DNA of 64,000 bases from an uncultured Prevotellaceae bacterium (GCA_900317835.1 ONIL01000005.1:1-64000); one strand, 5' to 3'; numbered from the stretch's first letter, positions 9,101 to 17,762 are shown. Program-made: numbers and translations. The notes: generated from the sequence alone by a model not told the origin.

Positions 9101-10773
9101 CCCCAGAAGGCTGCAGTGGCATTCAGGTCAAGCCTGTGGTTAGGATACTTTTTGATCAAACCCAGATGAGACAGGTTCAACCCTTGGGTGTTTACCGTCA
9201 ACTCGTAGGTCGAATTCTCGCCGGCGAGCGTTGCCTTGCCATCGATATTGACGCTGCCGTTAGGATCATTCATGGCGATTGACCCGTTGTAGTCGTTGCC
9301 TACTTTATCCACATCGGCAATGATGTCGTGATAGCGCATGCCCTTGAAGTCAATAAAGGGAATTTGCCCTTGCAGGTGCCCTGACACATCGCTACCATGA
9401 ATCAAAGCATCAACTTGCGCATCCATCGCCACCTCGCCCAGCAAATCACCCTTGTCGAGCAACGTGCCCAGCTTGAGGCTCGGCGTCTTGACATGGCCGT
9501 TAAAACGCATCGATCCGTCTTGTTTGGCCAGGGTGCCATTCAAGTCGGCGGTGCCCAACGAAGTGCCTAAATTGCCATTGAAACTCAAGTGATTGGCCTT
9601 AGCATGCAATTCACCATCGACAGTGACATTACCACAACGCGACAGGATGTTTCTCGCTTGAGGAGACATGCCGGCAACCAGACTCGTGATGTTGGCCACC
9701 TCAGCAGCCTTTGCATCCAGGTCGATATGGTCCAAATCACATGTGAAATAACCGCCTTGATTGGGTAAAGTCAAGCTACCACGGGTAGCCAGTGACAGGC
9801 CTCCTCCAGCCGCATGAACCCGCAGCGTCGGCACCTCAAGACGTGAACCGTCACGAATGACAGTGGCTGCAATCTGCAGCGGGTCATTGAATTTCTTGAG
9901 TTGCGGTGAAAACGCAGCGAAGTCAGAGGGTGTCACGACACTGCCAGGTGTACTTACCAGCAAAGGCATCTGTTTGATCTCATTGCCTAAATTGCGGAGT
10001 GCTGTGTATTCCAGGCGGATATCATCAAGGCGAATGTCGCTATGAGGGAATTGCACCTTGATATCCTTGACATCGAGGACATTATCTGTGATGTGGACAT
10101 CTGCCGACAGGCGTTGAAGCGACAGGCCACTCTGCTCGTCAAACGACAGGCGCTTAATCCTGATGTCAAAATCATTATTTTTGAGTTGCGGCAGTGACAA
10201 ATCGGCAGACAGGTCACTAACCGCCAAGTGATTAACATCAAATTGACCACTCCTGCGAGGTTGATCCATCACGTCATAGGTCAAATTGGATTTGCGCATG
10301 ACCACAGTATTTACCTCGACATCAAACGGTTTTGGTGGCTTGTTATCTTTCGGCTTAAATGCGTCAATGATAAATTGGACATTAGTGGGGCTATCCTTAT
10401 CTGGACGTGTCACATGGCCGTCCAAACCGATGATTTCGCCATAAGTAACCACGATGCGGTTATCTGCCAGCAATTTCTTGAGGCTGATTCCCGCTCCAAG
10501 TTTATCAATGGCCAACAATGAATCCCCTTGCTGGTCCATAATGAGCACGTCATTGAGTTCCAGCTGGTTAAATGGAGTTATTGACACAGACCCGATCTTG
10601 ACCTCGGTATTGAGGTATTCGCTCAATGCTTGTTCTCCCTTGTGGCACAGGCGCTGCTGAACGGGCGGAAGGAGTAACAGCAGATAGGCCAGAGCGATGA
10701 CAGCAACAACCGTCACCAGCACGGTCACCACCACACTGCGCAACAGGTTATATGTCACTTTAGGAAAACTCAT
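6127..10773 (-). CDS. tamB: translocation/assembly module TamB (AsmA-like inter-membrane protein)
   Basis: TamB-type proteins span the periplasm and are implicated in outer-membrane protein assembly and phospholipid transport between membranes. This 1548-residue protein has one N-terminal membrane anchor (about 14-36, VVVTVLVTVVAVIALAYLLL). A very long repetitive beta-strand region rich in short D/N/G-containing strands follows, then the conserved C-terminal DUF490/TamB domain (about 1080-1490), with DLRFPSLTSDAYHKVKSI and MMNQQIIYLLALNRFY. The tail after about 1490 is hydrophilic. It lies downstream of nadE and is coupled to a barrel-protein gene through a 4-base overlap. There is no TamA/BamA homologue in the window. 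Confidence 0.93.
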   Translation of the reverse strand: MSFPKVTYNLLRSVVVTVLVTVVAVIALAYLLLLLPPVQQRLCHKGEQALSEYLNTEVKIGSVSITPFNQLELNDVLIMDQQGDSLLAIDKLGAGISLKKLLADNRIVVTYGEIIGLDGHVTRPDKDSPTNVQFIIDAFKPKDNKPPKPFDVEVNTVVMRKSNLTYDVMDQPRRSGQFDVNHLAVSDLSADLSLPQLKNNDFDIRIKRLSFDEQSGLSLQRLSADVHITDNVLDVKDIKVQFPHSDIRLDDIRLEYTALRNLGNEIKQMPLLVSTPGSVVTPSDFAAFSPQLKKFNDPLQIAATVIRDGSRLEVPTLRVHAAGGGLSLATRGSLTLPNQGGYFTCDLDHIDLDAKAAEVANITSLVAGMSPQARNILSRCGNVTVDGELHAKANHLSFNGNLGTSLGTADLNGTLAKQDGSMRFNGHVKTPSLKLGTLLDKGDLLGEVAMDAQVDALIHGSDVSGHLQGQIPFIDFKGMRYHDIIADVDKVGNDYNGSIAMNDPNGSVNIDGKATLAGENSTYELTVNTQGLNLSHLGLIKKYPNHRLDLNATAAFWGNTLDNAKGLVELENVAFADSKGQGLHIDSFKLSADNDGQDKAIDINTDHVKGSISGQYDFKTIVPTVKHMLSRVFPEYFGEYTAFSHDGMPNNVQFDFVVTPDDQLNAMLNLPVYPFYRYTIKGGLNENDNTFDMAIDAPWMRQGNKFITGTHLEATLDSASNQVLVNARSVYPVKNGKKVNLAIDLSGRNNRVDGKLDWCIKMDEKDTLNARKFHGDINLSALLEKGDNGKLQANIDINPSQMVFNDTVWTVSKGQILLDNGDITVNNLAGAHADQYIRINGKASHDPADSLCIELNDVNLDYVFETLAIDHVSFGGKATSKLYASNLFSGAPSIHTPSLFIDDISYNGAVMGDADIKATFDNESKGILVSGNIAQSNGRNSTLDGGIYIADDSLYIEFDTNHANVAFLKPYMEAFTSDVKGEMSGKAILFGNFHTINLEGDIVADSLQFLIDYIKCYYTTSNAHIHIIPDLIEFNDIPIHDREGHEARLGGWLKHDAFHRPEFKFAITGARDFLCYDTTPADNPRWYGTIYGNGSCFVDGGPGVVNVNVNMDSAPRSRFTFVLSDDEQADDYNFITFRDRNALNAPVVKVDEEDPTWIFNNLSQMGQQPQEEQTEPSAYFINLEGNITPDVALTVVMDPVGGDEIKATGHGNMHLTYNNNDELRTYGTYKLDKGTYKFTLQDLIIKDFTIQDGSSISFQGDPYAAELDLEAVYTLNANLRDLDESFSNDPDLNRTNVPVNATMYAKGNIAQPAISFDLRFPSLTSDAYHKVKSIISTDEMMNQQIIYLLALNRFYTLNYFRGTTTNQNEVLSSVASSTISGQLSNMLGKIADNLSIAPNFRTDKGDFSDMEVDVALSSQLLNNRLLLNGNFGYRDNTYSTSNTNFIGDFDLEYLLNSKGTFRLKAYNHFNDQSYYNSRDALTTQGVGIVWKHDFGNPGRKSGKTLQVGHDSIPKREPSPAVPGDSSVRQPVPLVTIRSSHHNDSAKAE

Positions 10774-10841
10774 TTCTGCCCTTTAAACAGCCACATCTGC
10801 AAATACGATGCCACAACCAGCGACTCTCCGGTTAAAAAAAC

Positions 10842-12830
10842 TTATTCGGGCAATTCATCACACTGGGTTAGCCACAGGCGGGACGATGCGTCACTGGGCA
10901 TGCGCCAGTCTCCGCGAGGCGAAAGGGAGACGCTACCCACCTTGGGACCATCGGGCAGACAAGAACGCTTGAACTGCTGTGCGAAGAATCGCTTGATGAA
11001 TGTGCGCAACCATTTCTTGATGGTGGCCGCATCATATTGTCCATTGAAGGCCTTGCGGGCCAACAGATAGATCTTGGTGGGAGTGAAACCATAGCGCAAC
11101 ATGTTGTACAGGAAGAAATCATGCAACTCATATGGGCCCACAATATCCTCGGTCACCTGCAAGATCTCGCCATCCTTGCCGGCGGGAGTCAATTCGGGAC
11201 TAATGGGTGTGTCAAGCACGTCAATCAGTGTATCATGGATAGCCTGTCCGCCCTCGGTCCCATCATTGAGTGAGCCTGCGAACCAACGCACAAGGTGGCG
11301 TACAAGCGTCTTGGGAATGCTCACGTTCACGTTATACATCGACATGTGGTCACCATTGTAGGTGGCCCATCCCAGGGCCAATTCCGACAAGTCACCCGTT
11401 CCCAACACTAGGCCGTTGACCTTGTTGGAAAAGTCCATCAGAATCTGTGTGCGCTCACGTGCCTGGCTGTTTTCGTAGGTCACGTCATGGTTGGCGGGGT
11501 CATGGTCGATGTCCTTGAAATGTTGCGTCACTGCTGCGGCAATGCTGATTTCATGAAGGGTCACGCCAAGGGAACGAACCATCTCACAGGCATTGGTATA
11601 AGTACGGTCGGTTGTACCGAAACCTGGCATCGTGATGGCATGAATGTCCTTGCGGTCACGCCCCATCCGGTCAAAAGCCCGCACAGCCACAAGCAATGCC
11701 AGCGTCGAGTCCAATCCACCCGAAACGCCAACGACAATTGTCGGGATGCCCGTGAAGTCCAGACGACGCATCAATCCACTGGTCTGGATGGCGATGATTT
11801 CCTCGCATCGCGCGTTCAAGCGGTCGTCCTCTTCAGGCACAAAGGGCTTGCAACGCACTGGGCGCAACAAATCATTCTCCTCATAGTCTATCGGTCCTGC
11901 CACCGCCATGGCGATGCGCTCAAACGGTGTCCCGAACTGCACCATGCTGTCGGCGAAACTGCCGTTCACGCGGCGTTCATTCTCAAGGGCTGCCACGTCA
12001 ATGTCGGCAACCGACATTTGGGCACCTGTAGTGAAACGCTCGCCTTCGGCCAGCATCTTGCCGTTCTCGGCAATGACTGCGTTGCCACCAAACACAAGGT
12101 CGGTTGTTGATTCGCCATAGCCGCAAGAGGCATAGACATAGGCGGCAATACAGTGGGCGCTCTGGTGCTTGATCAGGTCCATCAGGTAGGTGTGCTTGCC
12201 GATAAGTTCATTGCTTGCCGACAAGTTGACAATCACGTTGGCACCGTTGATGGCAGCGATGCTGCTGGGAGGTGCGGGTACCCACAAGTCCTCGCATATT
12301 TCGACAGCGACACGGGCACGGCCTGCTTCAAAGATCATGTGCGTGCCAAATGGAACGTCTTCATCACCCACTGTAATAGTGTCTTTCCCCGATATGGCTG
12401 TGATGTTGCTGGTGGTGAACCAGCGCTTCTCGTAAAACTCCTTGTAGTTGGGGATATAGGTCTTGGGTACTACCCACATTTCGCCACCATTGATGACCAC
12501 GGCACAATTGAACAGGTGTCCGCTGCTCCGCAACGGAGCTCCCACAACTGTCATGACGGGTGTGTCCTTGTAGCGGTCACACAACGTGACCAGCGCACGC
12601 TCGGCTGCATCCAGTAGCAATTCGTTGTCAAACAAGTCGGCACAGGTGTAGCCTGTCACGCACAACTCGGGCATCACAACCACATGTGCTCTCGCCTCGA
12701 CCGCCTTGTCCAGGCTCTCCATGATGTGTTCCAGATTGCCGTCAACATCAGCTACATTGACCCGTGGCACAACAGCCGCCACTCTTACCATACCATAGTC
12801 GGTAACCACCTGATTTTTCTTTGTTGCCAT
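10842..12830 (-). CDS. nadE: glutamine-dependent NAD+ synthetase
   Basis: The enzyme makes NAD+ from deamido-NAD, ATP and glutamine. The N-terminal nitrilase-type glutaminase domain has its triad at Glu55 (VVMPELCVTGY), Lys123 (VPKTYIPNYKEFY) and Cys179 (VAVEICEDLW). The C-terminal ATP-pyrophosphatase synthetase domain has SGGLDST at 370-376. With ATG 12830 the protein is 662 residues, normal for the two-domain bacterial form. Earlier in-frame starts up to 12914 lie in or upstream of the promoter (-7 box at 12871-12864) and were rejected. tamB follows after 68 bases, possibly on the same transcript. Confidence 0.97.
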   Translation of the reverse strand: MATKKNQVVTDYGMVRVAAVVPRVNVADVDGNLEHIMESLDKAVEARAHVVVMPELCVTGYTCADLFDNELLLDAAERALVTLCDRYKDTPVMTVVGAPLRSSGHLFNCAVVINGGEMWVVPKTYIPNYKEFYEKRWFTTSNITAISGKDTITVGDEDVPFGTHMIFEAGRARVAVEICEDLWVPAPPSSIAAINGANVIVNLSASNELIGKHTYLMDLIKHQSAHCIAAYVYASCGYGESTTDLVFGGNAVIAENGKMLAEGERFTTGAQMSVADIDVAALENERRVNGSFADSMVQFGTPFERIAMAVAGPIDYEENDLLRPVRCKPFVPEEDDRLNARCEEIIAIQTSGLMRRLDFTGIPTIVVGVSGGLDSTLALLVAVRAFDRMGRDRKDIHAITMPGFGTTDRTYTNACEMVRSLGVTLHEISIAAAVTQHFKDIDHDPANHDVTYENSQARERTQILMDFSNKVNGLVLGTGDLSELALGWATYNGDHMSMYNVNVSIPKTLVRHLVRWFAGSLNDGTEGGQAIHDTLIDVLDTPISPELTPAGKDGEILQVTEDIVGPYELHDFFLYNMLRYGFTPTKIYLLARKAFNGQYDAATIKKWLRTFIKRFFAQQFKRSCLPDGPKVGSVSLSPRGDWRMPSDASSRLWLTQCDELPE

Positions 12831-12863
12831 ATCCTTTACTATCGTTATCATTAGATTAACCTG

Positions 12864-12897
12864 CAAAATTAAGTATTTTGCTGGAAAAGGACACAAA
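12864..12897 (-). promoter_or_regulatory. promoter of nadE
   Basis: The -7 box TAATTTTG at 12871-12864 (minus strand) is preceded by TTTG at 12897-12894 with 22 bases between. It places the transcription start near 12856 and supports ATG 12830 as the nadE start. Confidence 0.65.
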
Positions 12898-12991
12898 TTA
12901 TCGTTAAATTTCATCGCATCAAGAAAAAAACGATTTTGATGCTACAACGACGGCAAAAACCATCATCTTCGAAAAAACGTCAGCCAGACTG

Positions 12992-13022
12992 TTGCAAAAT
13001 TCAAATCATAACATTACCTTTG
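12992..13022 (+). promoter_or_regulatory. promoter of the first lipoprotein gene
   Basis: TTG at 12992-12994 and TACCTTTG at 13015-13022 are 20 bases apart, a good Bacteroidota promoter. It rules out the longer reading frame beginning at 12936. Confidence 0.75.
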
Positions 13023-13046
13023 TGGCATAAATTATTCACCCAAACG

Positions 13047-13529
13047 ATGACTGCGATGAATGATCATATTTTCAATCCAAAGAAACTGCTGCTGACGTTG
13101 TCACTGCTGCTTTTCCCGCTGATGTCATTGACATCATGTGGCGACGATGAGTCCGACTTGATGGTAGGTTACTATCTGTCAATCCAATCCCAGGTGGGCT
13201 ACATGTCATCGAGTGAAAACGAGGGTCAAGGCACCATGAGCGACAGCAACTACGGTAACGTCCTGTACACCACCATCACCAAGATGAGGCAAGCCCTGCA
13301 CAATGCCTACCCTATTGTTTCCAAAGAGGGCAACGACGTGGCTGTGCTTTCAGCATGTGATAACATCTACAGGGAATACAAGAACATGTACGGCGCGTTA
13401 GAAAAGAACACGATTTGTGTCGTGAAAATATATCGCACGCGCATGGATGGGGATATTGTGGTAAACAGCAAGACGCTCACAGTTTACCACTTCGGGGCAC
13501 TGCCACCCGGAATGGACTCATCAGAATGA
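13047..13529 (+). CDS. putative lipoprotein, paralogue of the gene at 14001
   Basis: This 160-residue protein has a lipoprotein signal peptide with the lipobox LTSC followed by GDDE; an acidic patch after the cysteine is common in surface or outer-membrane lipoproteins of this phylum. The body contains MRQALHNAYP, GNDVAVLSACDNIYREY, MYG and GDIVVNSKTLTVYHF. The same layout appears in the lipoprotein at 14001 (LRTAYPTPDATGNDIAVIQACDELYQRY), so the two are diverged duplicates. I do not recognise the family, and no catalytic motif is seen. ATG 13047 was chosen from the promoter; ATG 13056 is also possible. A small dockerin-like gene follows. Confidence 0.75.
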   Translation: MTAMNDHIFNPKKLLLTLSLLLFPLMSLTSCGDDESDLMVGYYLSIQSQVGYMSSSENEGQGTMSDSNYGNVLYTTITKMRQALHNAYPIVSKEGNDVAVLSACDNIYREYKNMYGALEKNTICVVKIYRTRMDGDIVVNSKTLTVYHFGALPPGMDSSE

Positions 13530-13539
13530 TTTTTTCGCG

Positions 13540-13565
13540 ACCTGTTTCGCAGGTTAAGTTTTTAT
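13540..13565 (+). terminator. weak terminator-like hairpin
   Basis: ACCTG (13540-13544) pairs with CAGGT (13550-13554) across a 5-nt loop, and a T-rich stretch follows (13559-13563). The stem is short, so this is a weak call. The stretch also overlaps the upstream part of the next promoter. Confidence 0.3.
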
Positions 13566-13569
13566 ATGC

Positions 13570-13577
13570 TATCTTTG
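13570..13577 (+). promoter_or_regulatory. -7 box of the dockerin-like gene
   Basis: TATCTTTG matches the consensus and sits 46 bases before the ATG at 13624. A TTTC at 13545-13548 is near the expected -33 position but imperfect. Confidence 0.5.
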
Positions 13578-13623
13578 CAATAACAAATCAATTCAATAAA
13601 AAGACATAGAAAGGGAAACGATT

Positions 13624-13971
13624 ATGAAGAAACTCTTTACTTTACTATTTTGTGTTGTCGCCACCGGCATCGCAGCCAACGCCAACGAACTGCCCCTGGT
13701 TGACAAGTGCATCAACGTAGTGCTGGGCGTCGAGCAGCCGACGACCTTGATGGCCACTAATTTAGATGCCGACCATGACGGCGTCATCTCAATTCACGAC
13801 GTGACCACGCTCATCGACCAGGCGAACATGGAAGATCAGGTCAATCATGCTCCTGCCCGCAATATGGATGTGGAAGCCCTCATCAACGAAGTCCTGACCA
13901 CTACTGATGGTAATCCTAACATTAATGATGTCAACAAGGCTATTGATAACAAATTAAAAAATCAGAAATAG
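13624..13971 (+). CDS. small exported protein with dockerin-type calcium-binding repeat
   Basis: This 115-residue protein has a signal peptide (MKKLFTLLFCVVATGIAANA). It then carries a dockerin/EF-hand-like loop, NLDADHDGVISIHDVTTLID at about 47-66, with Asp, Asp, Asp and Asp in calcium-ligand positions. A second, degenerate copy near 97-109 (DGNPNINDVNKAID) lacks most of the acidic ligands. Dockerin-like modules in Bacteroidota usually sit at the ends of large secreted proteins; here the module is essentially the whole mature protein. It lies between two paralogous lipoproteins in the same orientation, which suggests a shared function, though binding partners are unknown. Confidence 0.75.
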   Translation: MKKLFTLLFCVVATGIAANANELPLVDKCINVVLGVEQPTTLMATNLDADHDGVISIHDVTTLIDQANMEDQVNHAPARNMDVEALINEVLTTTDGNPNINDVNKAIDNKLKNQK

Positions 13972-14000
13972 CTGATAATTAGATTAGTACACAACAACAG

Positions 14001-14438
14001 ATGACAAATCAGTTTAAGGTTTGGCGAGGGTTTGCACTCTTGCTGCTAATGATAGGGACGATAGTGACGTTATCGTCTTGTGGTGATGATGAGCCTAAAT
14101 CAATGGTCATTGACTACTATGTGGAGGTCGAGGAGGAATTCCTTGTTGATGGTGCTGTTGACCATACCGACCGCTATTACAATCCCAAGACATTAATGAC
14201 TGAAGCGCTTCGCACGGCCTATCCCACGCCCGATGCCACGGGCAATGACATCGCCGTTATCCAAGCGTGCGACGAATTGTATCAGCGCTATTGCTCCATG
14301 TACGATGGCAAAGCCGAGCACTTGACCTGCCTTCTCCACCTCATTAAGGTGGTCAAGAAGGGTGACATCGTGCAGCAGAGTGAAATGCTTAGAACCTACA
14401 TGTTTGACATCAATCCCATAGAGGAAGAAGTAGAGTGA
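14001..14438 (+). CDS. putative lipoprotein, paralogue of the gene at 13047
   Basis: This 145-residue protein has a signal peptide and lipobox (TLSSC, then GDDEP). It shares order and spacing of motifs with the lipoprotein at 13047: a YYVEVEEE segment, LRTAYP, GNDIAVIQACDELYQRY, SMYDG and GDIVQQSEMLRTYMF. The C-terminus is acidic (EEEVE). The family is not recognised and no enzyme motif is present. It starts 29 bases after the dockerin-like gene and is probably on the same transcript, which ends at the strong hairpin at 14470-14505. Confidence 0.75.
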   Translation: MTNQFKVWRGFALLLLMIGTIVTLSSCGDDEPKSMVIDYYVEVEEEFLVDGAVDHTDRYYNPKTLMTEALRTAYPTPDATGNDIAVIQACDELYQRYCSMYDGKAEHLTCLLHLIKVVKKGDIVQQSEMLRTYMFDINPIEEEVE

Positions 14439-14469
14439 TGGCTTAATTCATCATTTCATGAACACAAAT

Positions 14470-14512
14470 AATGGTCGTGAGTTCCTGAGGAATGTCACGA
14501 CCATTTTGTTTT
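14470..14512. terminator. bidirectional intrinsic terminator between the lipoprotein and mutY
   Basis: AATGGTCGTGA (14470-14480) pairs perfectly with TCACGACCATT (14495-14505) over a 14-nt loop. It is followed by TTGTTTT on the plus strand and a T-rich run on the minus strand. It lies between convergent genes and can serve both. Confidence 0.8.
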
Positions 14513-14526
14513 ACACTCATCATCAG

Positions 14527-15537
14527 TCATTTGTCGGGAAGCATTGTCATCAACTTTTCGACAAGACGCGGCAGGGCATAATTGAGAATATCATGCTCAT
14601 CAATCCACTGGAACCCAACTGGCAACACAGGGCGCTCAGTCGGCTCGGCAAAATAGAAATCGGCATACAGGACGCGATGAGTCAGCACGTGTTTCACACC
14701 ACTGGCCAGCAAAGTGAGCCGACAGTTCAAGTCGGGTAATGGTTCATTTTCAACCATCAACGGCTCCCACAGCCCCTGCCAGATGTCGCCTGCCGGGCGA
14801 CGTCGCAGGGAGGTCATGCCTCCGCAACGAATATAGATATAGGAAAAATGGCGCTCCTGCACCTTAAGTTTTTTCTCCTTGACAGGCAAGTGAGCAATGC
14901 GACCCGTGCGCAAAGCGACACATGTCTCGGCAACAGGGCAATCGACACAACGTGGGGAACGCGGCGTGCACCATGTCGCTCCAAAGTCCATCATCGCCTG
15001 GTTGAAAGCCGAAGCCTCCTTCACGGGCAGAAGATCTTGAGCCAGAGCTTCAAATGTGCGTTTTCCTCTTGTTGTGTTGATGGGTTCATCGATTCCGTAG
15101 TGGCGGGCGAGCACTCGATAGACATTGCCGTCAACGGCAGCGACAGGCAAGCCGAAGGCCATTGACCCTACCGCAGCGGCCGTATAGTCCCCCACCCCCT
15201 TCAAGGCACGCAGCCCTTCGATGCTTCGAGGAAAACCGCCAAGTTCGACAATCTGTCGCGCAGCGGCATGCATGTTGCGGGCACGGCTGTAGTAACCCAG
15301 CCCTTGCCACAATCGCAGCACCTCATCTTCGCTGGCAATGGCCAGAGCCTCGACAGTTGGGAAGCGGTCCATGAAACGCAACCAGTAATCGCGGCCTTGC
15401 TCGATGCGCGTCTGCTGCAGGATGACTTCGCTCACCCAAATGCCATACGGGTCGCTGATACCGCGCCACGGCAGTTCACGCCCATGTTGCGCAAACCACT
15501 TTAACACCGCTGTTGTAAACACCCCGTAACCTGTCAT
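14527..15537 (-). CDS. mutY: A/G-specific adenine DNA glycosylase MutY
   Basis: MutY removes adenine mispaired with 8-oxoguanine. The protein (336 residues) has the helix-hairpin-helix segment LKGVGDYTAAAVGSMAFG followed by the catalytic-Asp motif VDGNVYRVLARH. The conserved glutamate lies in VSEVILQQTR. A 4Fe-4S loop with the C-x6-C-x2-C-x5-C spacing (CTPRSPRCVDCPVAETC) follows. The C-terminal NUDIX-like 8-oxoG recognition domain (about 225-336) is present. It lies 5 bases downstream of the BspA-like gene and probably shares its promoter, an unusual pairing of DNA repair with a surface protein. Confidence 0.97.
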   Translation of the reverse strand: MTGYGVFTTAVLKWFAQHGRELPWRGISDPYGIWVSEVILQQTRIEQGRDYWLRFMDRFPTVEALAIASEDEVLRLWQGLGYYSRARNMHAAARQIVELGGFPRSIEGLRALKGVGDYTAAAVGSMAFGLPVAAVDGNVYRVLARHYGIDEPINTTRGKRTFEALAQDLLPVKEASAFNQAMMDFGATWCTPRSPRCVDCPVAETCVALRTGRIAHLPVKEKKLKVQERHFSYIYIRCGGMTSLRRRPAGDIWQGLWEPLMVENEPLPDLNCRLTLLASGVKHVLTHRVLYADFYFAEPTERPVLPVGFQWIDEHDILNYALPRLVEKLMTMLPDK

Positions 15538-15542
15538 GTCAT

Positions 15543-17369
15543 TTACTCCAGAGGCAGAATGGTTTTGAAGTTTTTCCAGTTCTTGGCACTGCGATAAGCG
15601 TTGACCGATGTGGCAGGAACATAGAGTTCCACCTTGTTGTCGCTCACGCCATCGAGTTTAGGCGGCACGATAGCGTGGCACTCGATACGGCTAAGACTCT
15701 TGCACTTCTCGGCGACTTTCTTGCCCACCTCGGTAACCGTCTCGGGTAAAACAAGCTTGGTGATGGCGGTCTCGCGTAGGGCATGTTCGCCTATGTGACG
15801 CAAGCCTGCGCCCAAAGCAATTTCCACCAACGACGAGCACTCGCGGAAAGCCTCTTTATCAAGTGTCACACAAGCGTCGGGCAAGTTCACATGGGTCAGC
15901 CCCTTGCAGTTCTTGAAGGCGCGCTCACCGATGGTAGCCACCTTGGCGGGCAACTCCAGCGATGTCAAAGCACAATTCTCAAAGGCTTCTTTGCTGATGG
16001 TAATCAATTGGGAAGGCAACTCAATTTGTGACAATGCCTTGCAATTCTTGAAAGCGTACTCACCAATAGTGGTAACGCTGGATGACAACTCGACAGAAGT
16101 CAACGCCGAGCAACTTTCAAATGCCGATTGAGGCACATTTTCCAAGCGATTGGCAACAATTGATTCCAGCGACTTGCAATCCTGAAACGCCTTTTTGCCA
16201 AGTTTCCTGACATCTGCCAGATCCACACGTTGCAGACGGGGACAGCCATAGAAAGCATAATCGCCTATTGAGGTGACACTTTTAGGGATACCGACTGAAC
16301 GAAGTTGAGGACTCTCATAGAAGGCTGAAGCGGCGATTTTGGTCACTCCAGCAGGAATGCTCACGCTTGAGAGCTGGGAATAGGAGAAAGCGTTCCATGC
16401 GATTTCCTCCACACCCTCAGGAACGTAGAAAGCGCCACTGCGCGCGGCTGGGCAGCGCAACAGTACTGCCCCGGTTTTGTCATAGAGCACACCGTCCTCA
16501 TAGCTGTAATAGCGGCTGCCATTCTCTACCCTGATTTCCTCCAGTTTTTTCAACGTGCCCAGGTCATCGTTGGTGATTCTGGTCGTGGAGGGGATATCGA
16601 GCACGGTGAGCGGCGTGTTTTCAAAGGCTTTGGCGCCAAGCACCTCAAGTCCGTAAGGAAGCTTCACCCGTTTCAGGCCGCAGCCGCGAAAGGCCTTGTC
16701 ACCAATCTCAACGACACTCTGCGGGATAGTGATGCTCTTCAAGTCACCGCAGTCATAGAAGCACTCACTGCCGATGCGTTCCAGACCCTCGGGCAGGGCG
16801 ATATACTCCAGCCTGCTGCAACCGCTGAATGCGTTGTCGCCTATCGCATGCACACCTCTAGGCATAATCACCTCCTCGAGGTGAGAGCAACCGCGCAGGG
16901 CGCCGCTATCGATCCGCTTGAGGCGCTCGGGAAGCAGTATCGATCGCAGGTGGCTGGCATAGGATAAGGCATCGCTCAGCACATCACGATCACCATGGCC
17001 GCCGAGCAAGCCGCCATTGCCTGAGCTCATGATGCGGGCGCGTTCCAACTCCAGGTCGATGTAGTTGTCCACCTTCTTGCCCCGATTGTCTTCGCAGCGC
17101 GAGCGTTCACACAGCTTCTTGATGAACTTGAAATCCTTATAGTCCATGGGACCCTCGATGTGCAACAAGCGCACGCGGTTCTGCATTTCAGGAGTCATTT
17201 TCTGCTCAAGCGTTCCCGCCTCGTGCAGCCTGATCTCCACGACGTCGCCATAGGTGCTGGAACGGCCATAACGGTCCCGCACGGCGCGACTTTGGGACGA
17301 TGCGGGAACGATTGTTACGGTTGCCAGCAACAGGGCTGCTATCACGTTAAAATATTGTCGGATTTTCAT
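15543..17369 (-). CDS. BspA-like leucine-rich repeat (LRR_5) exported protein
   Basis: This 608-residue protein starts with a signal peptide (MKIRQYFNVIAALLLATVTI, cleavage near ASSQ). From about residue 130 on it has roughly nineteen repeats of 22-24 residues of the form L-x-x-I-x-L-P-x-x-V-x-x-IG-x-x-AF-x-x-C. This is the LRR_5 type found in Bacteroidota BspA-like surface proteins and other adhesion proteins. No C-terminal sorting domain is obvious; the chain ends in a short cap (KNWKNFKTILPLE). It probably acts at the cell surface or in the periplasm in binding, but the ligand is unknown. It has its own promoter and precedes mutY by 5 bases. Confidence 0.9.
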   Translation of the reverse strand: MKIRQYFNVIAALLLATVTIVPASSQSRAVRDRYGRSSTYGDVVEIRLHEAGTLEQKMTPEMQNRVRLLHIEGPMDYKDFKFIKKLCERSRCEDNRGKKVDNYIDLELERARIMSSGNGGLLGGHGDRDVLSDALSYASHLRSILLPERLKRIDSGALRGCSHLEEVIMPRGVHAIGDNAFSGCSRLEYIALPEGLERIGSECFYDCGDLKSITIPQSVVEIGDKAFRGCGLKRVKLPYGLEVLGAKAFENTPLTVLDIPSTTRITNDDLGTLKKLEEIRVENGSRYYSYEDGVLYDKTGAVLLRCPAARSGAFYVPEGVEEIAWNAFSYSQLSSVSIPAGVTKIAASAFYESPQLRSVGIPKSVTSIGDYAFYGCPRLQRVDLADVRKLGKKAFQDCKSLESIVANRLENVPQSAFESCSALTSVELSSSVTTIGEYAFKNCKALSQIELPSQLITISKEAFENCALTSLELPAKVATIGERAFKNCKGLTHVNLPDACVTLDKEAFRECSSLVEIALGAGLRHIGEHALRETAITKLVLPETVTEVGKKVAEKCKSLSRIECHAIVPPKLDGVSDNKVELYVPATSVNAYRSAKNWKNFKTILPLE

Positions 17370-17404
17370 ATCATTTTTCTCTTTTTAGTTTCCGGTTTAT
17401 CCCG

Positions 17405-17435
17405 CAAAATTAAGCAATCCCCGCGACTGTAGCAA
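17405..17435 (-). promoter_or_regulatory. promoter of the BspA-like gene (and mutY)
   Basis: The minus strand has TAATTTTG at 17412-17405 and TTG at 17435-17433 with a 20-base spacer. The leader to the ATG at 17369 is about 28 nt. Confidence 0.65.
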
Positions 17436-17762
17436 CAATTCCCGTGTATTTTAATGACAGTCCCATTGCGGCTCTTGCAACAGGGGCTGTTGTGGCTCAC
17501 CTTGTCAAGTCTGAACATCTTCACCAGCCATTAAACAACTTAATACTTTCCTATCATTAACCACAATTAAGCATGATTATACGATTGTTACATATCATTC
17601 AGCCATCAAGTTTTGCTTTATAATCGCAAAGGCAATTAGAATTATCTATAGGATGGTAAATGTGAGTTCGAAAAAACGGGGAAACGGAATAATAAAAATC
17701 AAAAAAGCATTGGTGGAGAGAGAAAAACAGCCGTTTTTAATGGTATTTTGGAAGAAAACCCT
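17436..17762. other. intergenic region between divergent BspA-like and porin genes
   Basis: No gene is supported here. The stretch is AT-rich toward the porin side and contains a small hairpin (CAACAG/CTGTTG around 17478-17492) without a T-run. The useful content is the two promoters at its edges. Confidence 0.6.

Noticed and set aside
13540-13565. Strong terminator after the first lipoprotein
   Set aside because: Only a 5-bp stem with a weak T-run; kept as a low-confidence feature and not as a firm terminator.
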